From NCBI GenBank assembly GCA_032716605.1, contig CM064480.1:25906129-25970128 (forward strand): DNA of 64,000 bases, written 5' to 3'. Position 1 is the stretch's first letter. Each line of letters begins with the position of its first letter. Positions 57,027 to 64,000 of this stretch are shown here, piece after piece. The DNA is from Paralithodes platypus. Its lineage: Eukaryota; Arthropoda; Malacostraca; Decapoda; Lithodidae. Below the pieces are notes generated by a model that had not been told where the DNA came from, did no database searches, and saw nothing but the letters and a program-made list of their open reading frames with translations. The translations under genes and the position numbers were made by a program.

Positions 57027-58431
57027 CATGGGAGAAGGGGAGTGCACCCGATGACTGGAAGACTGGCATAATAGTCCCCCTATATAAGGGCAAAGGGGAA
57101 AGAGGAGTGTGTGGTAACCACCGAGGAATATGTCTTCTAAGCGTAGTAGGGAAGGTATACAGTAGGGTAGTGATTGAGAGAGTGAGAGTGAGAACGGAGA
57201 AATGGATAGGCGACGAGCAGGGAGGTTTTAGGAAGGAAGAGGATGTGTAGATCAGATTTTTACCCTGAATTGTGTTGTGGAGAAGTATCTGAGAAGAAAC
57301 AAAAGGTGTATGTTGCCTTTATGGACTTGGAGAAGGCCTATGACAGAGTGGATAGAGAAGGTTTGTGGAAAGTACTTAGAATATACGGAGTAGAGGGCAA
57401 GTTGCTGAAAGCAGTGAAGAGCATGTATGAGGGTGCAAAGGCGGCAGTACGTGTGGAGAGTGAGCAGAGCGAGTTCTTTGACCTGAATGTTGGTTTGAAA
57501 CAGGGGTGTGTGATGTCCCCGTGGTTGTTTACTGTATATATGGATGGAGTTATGAAAGAAATACTATCAAGAGCAGTGGATGTTGGTGTATCGCTGAAAA
57601 GGGAGGGAATTGAGTGGAAGCTACCTATACTGCTGTTTGCGGATGATACAGTTCTGATGAGTGATAATGAATGGGAGTTGCAGGGTCTGGTAAATGAGTT
57701 TGGAACAGTGTGCGAAAAAACGGAATTTGAAGGTAAATACGGGGAAGAGCAAGGTTATGGTCTTCGAAAGGGGTGAAGTCACAGAGTGTGAGGTGAAGCT
57801 GAACGGTCAGGCTATGGAGATCGTCAACTCTTTTAAGTATCTGGGCAGTGTGTTGAGTAAAGATGGGACTATGGATGAAGAGGTGCGGGAGAGGGTACAA
57901 CAGGGGAAGAGGGTTGTAGGAACGCTAAAAGCAGTAACAAGAAATAGGGTGGTCAGTATGGAAGTGAAGAAGTCCTTGCATGACAGTGTGGTAATCCCGA
58001 CACTGACTTACGGAAGCGAAGCATGGACGTTGGTTGAGAGACTCAGACCAAGAGTGAGAGCAGTGGAAATGAATTACTTAAGGAGTGCGTGCGGAGTTAC
58101 ATGGAGGGATAGACAGACTAATGAGGAAGTAAGAAGGAGGTGTGGTGTGGAGGTAGATGTGCTGGAAAGTGTGAAAAGGAACAACTTGAGATGGTTCGGC
58201 CATATGGAACGTATGGAAAGCGAGAGAATGACTAAGAGGGTGTATGAGAGCGAGGTGGGGGGACAGAGGGGGAGAGGTAGACCGAATATGAGGTGGAAGG
58301 ATGGAGTGAGGAAGTACATGAACGAAGGTGGTGCTGGTTGGGGGGAGGGGCGTCGACTGACTGGGGACAGAGGTGCATGGGGGCGGTTCGTTCGTGGCCA
58401 CCCCTTCGGGGATCACGGCGTCAGGCAATAG
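57002..58431 (+). pseudogene. RTE-A1 reverse transcriptase and C-terminus
   Basis: Blocks: DDWKTGIIVPLYKGKG, NHRGICLLSVVGKVYSR, DEQGGFRK (a shift at 57235), FMDLEKAYDRVDREGLW, VGLKQGCVMSPWLFT and LLFADDTVLMSDNEW. A second shift near 57715 leads to NLKVNTGKSKVMVFERG, NSFKYLGSVLSKDG, LTYGSEAWTLVERL, LRWFGHMERMESERM and GRFVRGHPFGDHGVRQ-stop. Catalytic residues are intact; three shifts separate it from a working enzyme. Confidence 0.93.
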
Positions 58432-58463
58432 ATAGATAGATAGATGTTGGCAAAATACCAATC

Positions 58464-58979
58464 ATGACAAAAAATAACAATCAGAGAAAACGTAAGTCTG
58501 TTGATACAAAATCGCAAAAGGACACTACCTGTATGCAGATATCACCTGAAAAGAATGTGCCACTTTGGACCAAAAGGTGAACTTAATGGAGTAAAATGCA
58601 GATTTGATCACCCCAAAATTTGCAACAATATGATCAGAGATGGCAAATACAGATTTGGTGAAAACTGCAAATACCACCACCCACCCCTCTGCCAGTCATC
58701 ACTAGAGAGTAAGAAATGCTATGATAACAAATGCTCAGATTTCCATATTAGGGGGACTTGGAGGATAGCCAGAAACAACACAAATGCTAACCAAAAAACT
58801 CTCCAGGTTTGCGAGGACGAGACAGAGGAAGAAGACACTATGGGAAATGGCAGAACAAGATGAACAAAGTGCGAGAATTGGAAGAACAAATAGCCCAGCT
58901 AGAGTACCTCCTGTCCTCCCGAGCGTGGCACAAGGATGTGCTCTACCAACAACACCAAATATCCCCCGAGGACTACTAG
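58464..58979 (+). pseudogene. LINE-C2 ORF1: CCCH zinc fingers and coiled coil
   Basis: MTKNNNQRKRKS shifts frame near 58500, then come three CCCH-type fingers: C-x7-C-x12-C-x3-H (VCRYHLKRMC...CRFDH), a second finger (ICNN...GENCKYHH) whose middle Cys is Tyr, and C-x8-C-x4-C-x3-H (LCQSSLESKKC...CSDFH). After a second shift near 58840 a short coiled coil (NKVRELEEQIAQLEYLLSS) leads to the stop at 58977-58979. CCCH fingers bind RNA in other proteins, and coiled coils let ORF1 proteins multimerise. The role here is inferred. Confidence 0.8.
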
Positions 58980-60421
58980 GTACACATAGTAGCCCCTCCC
59001 CCGTCTTGTTTGCAAACATCCAAGGTCTTAAAAATAGAACCACAAACAAAGTACCATTTATTAGGGGCCTGCTAGAAGAAGGAAACGCTATATTTGCGGC
59101 TCTCACAGAAACCCACATTAAAGATCAGGCAGATAGTGAAGTATGGATTCCTGGTTATAACCTACATAGGGCGGACACAACGCATAGAACTCGTGGAGGT
59201 GTACCCTTGTACATTCATGACTCGCTGATATCTACTGAATTCCTAAATAACAGTAACGAAGTAGTAGAAATACTTGGAGTTAAAATAGAATCCCTAAACC
59301 TAGCAGTTATTGTTACATACAGACCTGACTCTTCCTTAGAAGAATTCAAAACCCAGCTCAACATGATAAAGAAGTGGAAGCCCTGGGAAAGCCGACACCA
59401 AATATTATGTGGTTAGGAGATTTTAACCTTCCAAACATCAAGTGGAGGCAACTAGAAGACTAAGTAGTGTCGATAAACGCCAGAGAAGCAAATGCAAGAG
59501 AACTATTTAATTTTTGCGACTTTTTTAGTCTTAACCAGCATATTACCGAACCCACACGTGAAAACAATATCTTAGACCTTGTCTTCACTAATAATCACAA
59601 CCTAGTACACAGTGTTAACTTATCGGACACAACATACTCAGATCATAAATTAATTGAGATCAAAACAACCCTAGCATGTGTACAGAACACCTCAGAAACT
59701 AGTCCAAAAACTGGTCCATTCAGCAAATTTAACTTCAATAGTAAAAATATTAGGTGGGAAGAGGTAAACCAAGAAATGGAGGAAATAGAATGGGAAGATT
59801 TAATGGACAACCGGACACCATCAGAATGCCTAGTCCTATTAACGGAAACCATGACCCAAATCTGTAGCCACCACATACCAGAAAGACAAACAAGACGAAG
59901 AAGCAAACAAGAACGGGAAAGAAGGAAGCTGTACAGAAGAAGAAAATTACTAACACAAAGACGCACACAACAAAGTATACAGGAAAGACAAAAGATCCAA
60001 ATAGATAGAGAAATTGTGGAAATTGAACAACGACTAAGAATCTCCTATGAGCTACAACAAATAGAAGAGGAGAGCAAAGCTATTGCAAGCATAAAGGAAA
60101 ACTCCAAGTACTTCTTTTCATACGCTAAACATAAAACTAAAACCACATCAAACATCGGCCTACTAAGTAAAGATGATGGGTCATTCACAGGGGACAAAAA
60201 GGAAATGAGTGAATTATTACGTCTACAGTATGAAAAAGCCTGACGAAACAAAGGCAATCAGAGACCAAAATGAATTTTTCATGAATAATCCCCCCACGGA
60301 AACCCCCCAGATTCTGGACATTAATTTCGGACCAAAAGATATAGCAGAAGCCATCGCCAACATGCCTTCCCACTCGGCACCAGGCCCGGACTCGTGGAGT
60401 TTAATCCTAATAAAGAAATGT
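58847..60421 (+). pseudogene. LINE-C2 ORF2: endonuclease and linker
   Basis: The ATG at 58847 (MAEQDEQSARIGRTN) overlaps ORF1 by 133 bases in another frame. Endonuclease blocks: FANIQGLKNRTTNK (Asn), FAALTETHIKDQ (Glu), a frameshift near 59395, MWLGDFNLPNIKWRQLED (D-x-N), an in-frame TAA, ILDLVFTNNHNLV and TYSDHKLIEI (S-D-H). A long basic helical linker (RRRSKQERERRKLYRRRK) precedes a shift near 60240 and the first RT block SAPGPDSWSLILIKKC, where RTE-A2 has inserted. Confidence 0.87.
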
Positions 60422-62357
60422 AATAGAGGGAATGAAGATTTCGAGAGACAGAAACGAGCGAGGTACGTGGAGAGTAAGAGGGTGGTGAAGAGAGTAGTGA
60501 AGGAAAGTAAGAGAAGAGTAGATGAGGAATTTGGAAGGAATCTGAGTGTAAAATGGAGGGAGAGTAAGAAACTGTTCTGGAAAGAAGTTAAGAAAGTTAG
60601 GGAAGGTAGCAAGGGAAACAGTAAGGGTGTGAAAGATAAGAATGGGAGAATGCTAGCCGAGAAGCAAGAGAGAGTCGAAAGATGGAGGGAGTACTTCAAT
60701 GAGTTGCTAAATGTAAGGAATGAAGAGCCAGCAAACATAGCTGGATATGGTATGGGAGGGAGAAGAAGAGAAGTAGTGGAGGAGGAGGTGGGGATCAGGA
60801 GGTCAGAAGTGTGGGAAGCCATGAAAAGAGTGAAGTTGGGGTAAGCACCAGGAACAGATGGAGTGTGTGGGGAAATGTTGAGGTATGGTGGTGAGATAGT
60901 GATAGAAAGGGTATGGAAAATGTGCAAACTAGCATGGGAGAAGGGGAGTGCACCCGATGACTGGAAGACTGGCATAATAGTCCCCCTATATAAGGGCAAA
61001 GGGGAAAGAGGAGTGTGTGGTAACCACCGAGGAATATGTCTTCTAAGCGTAGTAGGAAAGGTATACAGTAGGGTAGTGATTGAGAGAGTGAGAGTGAGAA
61101 CGGAGAAATGGATAGGCGACGAGCAGGGAGGTTTTAGGAAGGGAAGAGGATGTGTAGATCAGATTTTTACCCTGAATTGTGTTGTGGAGAAATATCTGGA
61201 GAAGAAACAAAAGGTGTATGTTGCCTTTATGGACTTGGAGAAGGCCTATGACAGAGTGGATAGAGAAGGTTTGTGGAAAGTACTTAGAATATACGGAGTA
61301 GAGGGCAAGTTGCTGAAAGCAGTGAAGAGCATGTATGAGGGTGCAAAGGCGGCAGTATGTGTGGAGAGTGAGCAGAGCGCATTCTTTGACCTGAATGTTG
61401 GTTTGAAACAGGGGTGTGTGATGTCCCCGTGGTTGTTTACTGTATATATGGATGGAGTCATGAAAGAAATACTATCAAGAGCAGTGGATGTTGGTGTATC
61501 GCTGAAAAGGGAGGGAATTGAGTGGAAGCTACCTATACTGCTGTTTGCGGATGATACAGTTCTGATGAGTGATAATGAATGGGAGTTGCAGGGTCTGGTA
61601 AATGAGTTTGGAACAGTGTGCGAAAAACGGATTTGAAGGTAAATGCGGGGAAGAGCAAGGTTATGGTCTTCGAAAGGGGTGAAGTCACAGAGTGTGAGGT
61701 GAAGCTGAACGGTCAGGCTATGGAGATCGTCAACTCTTTTAAGTATCTGGGCAGTGTGTTGAGTAAAGATGGGACTATGGATGAAGAAGTGCGGGAGAGG
61801 GTACAACAGGGGAAGAGGGTTGTAGGAACGCTAAAAGCAGCAGTAACAAGAAATAGGGTGGTCAGTATGGAAGTGAAGAAGTCCTTGCATGACAGTGTGG
61901 TAATCCCGACACTGACTTATGGAAGCGAAGCATGGACGTTGGTTGAGAGACTCAGACCAAGAGTGAGAGCAGTGGAAATGAATTACTTAAGGAGTGCGTG
62001 CGGAGTTACATGGAGGGATAGACAGACTAATGAGGAAGTAAGAAGGAGGTGTGGTGTGGAGGTAGATGTGCTGGAAAGTGTGAAAAGGAACAACTTGAGA
62101 TGGTTCGGCCATATGGAACGTATGGAAAGCGAGAGAATGACTAAGAGGGTGTACGAGAGCGAGGTGGAGGGACAGAGAGGGAGAGGTAGACCGAATGTGA
62201 GGTGGAAGGATGGAGTGAGGAAGTACATGAACGAAGGCGGTGCTGGTTTGGGGGAGGGGCGTCGACTGACTGGGGACAGAGGTGCATGGGGGCGGTTCGT
62301 TCGTGGCCAACCTTTCGGGGATCACGGCGTCAGGCAATAGATAGATAGATAGATAGA
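60422..62357 (+). mobile_element. RTE-A copy 2, 5'-truncated
   Basis: It begins at the equivalent of 56518 in copy 1 and ends GGCGTCAGGCAATAG plus GATA repeats (62338-62357). It is inserted in LINE-C ORF2. Sequence is almost identical to copy 1 over 1.9 kb with scattered single-base differences. No clear target duplication. Confidence 0.95.
60425..62340 (+). pseudogene. RTE-A2 reverse transcriptase
   Basis: It covers the linker through the whole RT: VKLG-stop (TAA at 60841-60843 in place of AAA, Lys), APGTDGVCGEMLRYG, IVIERVWKMCKLAWEKG, EQGGFRKGRGCVDQIF, DLEKAYDRVDREGLW, GCVMSPWLFT and LLFADDTVLMSD, a shift at 61630, then NAGKSKVMVF to FRGQPFGDHG-like end. It keeps the bases lost in copy 1 at 57000 and 57235, so the two copies together define the family frame. 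5' truncation makes it non-autonomous. Confidence 0.93.
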
Positions 62358-64000
62358 AGGAAAACTTCTCAAAACCCCTGGCTATAATGTGGAGGAGTCT
62401 AAACACTGGAGAAATACCGGATAGTTTGAAAAATGCAATAATTGCCCCTTTGCATAAAGGAGGGAGTAAAGCACTACCAAAAAACTATCGCCCAGTAGCT
62501 CTGACTTCCCACATCATTAAAATTTTCGAGCGAGTCCTGCGAGGCAAAATCTCAACATTTATGGAAAAAAATGAACTACACAACACTGGTCAACATGGGT
62601 TCAGAGCAGGAAGATCATGTCTCTCGCAACTATTGGAACACTACGACAGAATTCTTAAATCCCTAGAAGAAAAGAAAAACGTGGACGTCATCTACACCGA
62701 TTTTGCTAAGGCATTTGATAAATGTGATCACGGTATTATTGCACACAAACTTAACCCTCCAGACCCGGTAGGGCTCTGAGGCACCCATAACAAACACACC
62801 CCGCACTACCCGGTAGGGCTCTGAGAAACCCATAAGCTTGAAAGCCTGTAAGCTTGGTGTGTGAGGCATCCGTCCGACGCATGTAAACAACAGCCGGCTG
62901 GACCGACGCCGCGCATCTCCGACCACAAGAAGGAGTGCGTCGCTTGTTCGTGTGTGCCTGTATGTTATTGTTAAGTAGCGAAAAGTAGTGTAAAGTGGCT
63001 GTTTTTGCCACAAAGTTATCCCCAATGAAATCGTCATCACAACTGAACCAGTTGACTTAGAGAGCTCTACTTAACGCTATTCTACAGGTACGAAACACAT
63101 CTACGCTTGAGGATGCGCGGGAATGCGGAAGCAGTCAAAATAACAAAGATACGGTAGCCTAGGCGTAGACGTTTTTTGGCCAAAACCCCCGGGTTTTGGG
63201 GAATATATATGGAATACATAGCCGGGGCTGGAGGGTTAAAGCAAAAGGGATAACAGGTAAAATCGGAAGGTGGATATACAACTTCCTCGTGAACCGAAAA
63301 CAATCAGTAGCAGTAAGCCAAGTAACATCTAAGCCTTCAGACGTCAAAAGCTCAGTTCCCCAAGGAACAGTACTAGCGCCCCTTCTTTTCCTCATTCTAA
63401 TAAGTGACATAGATGCCAACACAAGACACAGTACAGTATCCTCCTTTGCGGATGACACGAAACTGAGTATGATAGTAAAGACACAGGAAGGCGCGGGCCG
63501 GCTGCAAGAGGACATAAATAAGGTGTTCCAGTGGACCAGGGAAAATAACGTGCAATTTAATGAAGACAAATTTCAATTAATACGATACGGAGATAAGGAT
63601 TTCGTTAAAAAGAGCACAAGTTACATAACAGAATCCAATCATATAATAGAACGTAAAGACAATGTGAAAGACCTTGGGGTGATAATGTCTGAAATTATGG
63701 GATTCAAAGAACATAACCAGGTCAAAGTTGCAGCTGCGAAACGGCTAACAGGTTGGATTCTACGAACATTTAGAACTCGCGGTGAATTGCCTATGATAAC
63801 ACTCTCCAAATCCCTGGTGCTACCGCGGCTAGAATACTGTAACGTATTAACATCCCCATACAAATTAGGTGAAATTAATGACTTAGAAAGTGTACAAAGG
63901 AACTTCACCTCACATATAAACTCAGTAAAACAGTTACACTATTGGGATCGCTTAAATCAAACTGTATTCGTTGGAACGTAGAAGGGAACGATACTTAATA
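62358..64000 (+). pseudogene. LINE-C2 reverse transcriptase (continues past window)
   Basis: LNTGEIPDSLKNAIIAPLHK, NYRPVALTSHIIKIFERVL, TGQHGFRAGRSCLSQLL and DFAKAFDKCDHGIIAHKL run to the TTAA MITE. After it come WIYNFLVNRKQSVAV, SSVPQGTVLAPLLF, SSFADDTKLSM (catalytic box), NVQFNEDKFQLIRYG, DLGVIMSEIMGFKEH and LPRLEYCNVL. The frame ends near 63981 after WDRLNQTVFVGT, probably by a shift, because this C-terminal region should continue as in LINE-C copy 1. Confidence 0.9.
62755..63235. mobile_element. TTAA MITE, 481 bp, with piggyBac-like left end
   Basis: TTAA occurs at 62751-62754 and 63236-63239. The left 80 bases (CCCTCCAGACCCGGTAGGGC, CTCTGAGGCACCCATAAC) match the inverted right end of the piggyBac at 45200-45276. 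The right part is the common MITE core. It interrupts LINE-C ORF2 between GIIAHKL and KAKGITGK. Confidence 0.94.

Larger units (their letters stand above)
55241..58445 (+). mobile_element. RTE-A copy 1, near full-length RTE-like LINE
   Basis: It has a 5' leader with two hairpins (55275-55305), a coding region from about 55430 to 58431, and a GATA-repeat tail (58427-58445) after GGCGTCAGGCAATAG. The length of about 3.2 kb and the microsatellite tail fit RTE-type LINEs. Copy 2 (60422-62357) is almost identical, so insertion of both is recent. LINE-C copy 2 begins immediately after the tail. Confidence 0.93.
58446..64000 (+). mobile_element. LINE-C copy 2, runs off the window
   Basis: ORF1 (58464-58979) and ORF2 (from 58847) carry zinc-finger/coiled-coil, endonuclease and RT parts. 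It is interrupted by RTE-A copy 2 (60422-62357) and a TTAA MITE (62755-63235). Removal of each rejoins ORF2 (LILIKKC to KENFSKPL; GIIAHKL to KAKGITGK). It continues past 64000. Same family as 18978-21416. Confidence 0.9.

Overview
The window is eukaryotic and consists almost entirely of transposable elements. I recognise no host gene, tRNA, rRNA, CRISPR array or bacterial or organellar signal. The mix of families (DIRS-type YR retroelement, several non-LTR clades, RTE-like LINEs with GATA tails, piggyBac, many Tigger/pogo-like TA elements, SINEs sharing LINE tails) suggests an arthropod, most likely a decapod crustacean. That placement is inference from repeat content only.

Layout. 1-12.4 kb: an old DIRS-like retroelement on the minus strand. 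It has a long Gag with RS-rich and zinc-finger parts, then RT and RNase H. It is cut by three later insertions: a TA transposon with a transposase N-terminus (1615-2853), a nearly complete LINE (LINE-A copy 1, 5197-9110, 17-bp target duplication) and a TA element (10742-12057). 12.4-15.5 kb: DIRS leader, a TTAA MITE and a long-armed foldback element. 15.5-18.6 kb: LINE-A copy 2, the best preserved. 19.0-21.4 kb: a LINE-C fragment carrying a TA MITE and two tandem TTAA MITEs. 21.75-31.04 kb: LINE-A copy 3, opened by a TA MITE, an RTE-like LINE (itself carrying two TA elements), a SINE, a LINE-D tail and a SINE fragment.

32.2-47.3 kb: the deepest nest. A CAGT-type TA element contains a Tigger element. 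The Tigger contains an RTE-linked SINE and an 11-kb piggyBac. The piggyBac contains LINE-E (with an intact 2A-like GDIEVNPGP motif), a tandem array, a SINE and LINE-F. 47.4-48.4 kb: a second foldback copy. 49.1-54.3 kb: a Gypsy-type LTR element whose pol order is protease-integrase-RT (Gmr1-like), with a SCAN-like Gag; only its 3' LTR remains. 55.2-64 kb: RTE-A copy 1, then a second LINE-C with a CCCH/coiled-coil ORF1, interrupted by a nearly identical RTE-A copy 2 and a TTAA MITE.

All coding regions carry frameshifts, stops or insertions, so they are annotated as pseudogenes or partial genes. Insertion order can be read from interrupted frames and target duplications. Two SINE/LINE pairs share 3' tails. 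The ends of the piggyBac resemble those of the TTAA MITEs, which makes it the natural source of the transposase that moved them.
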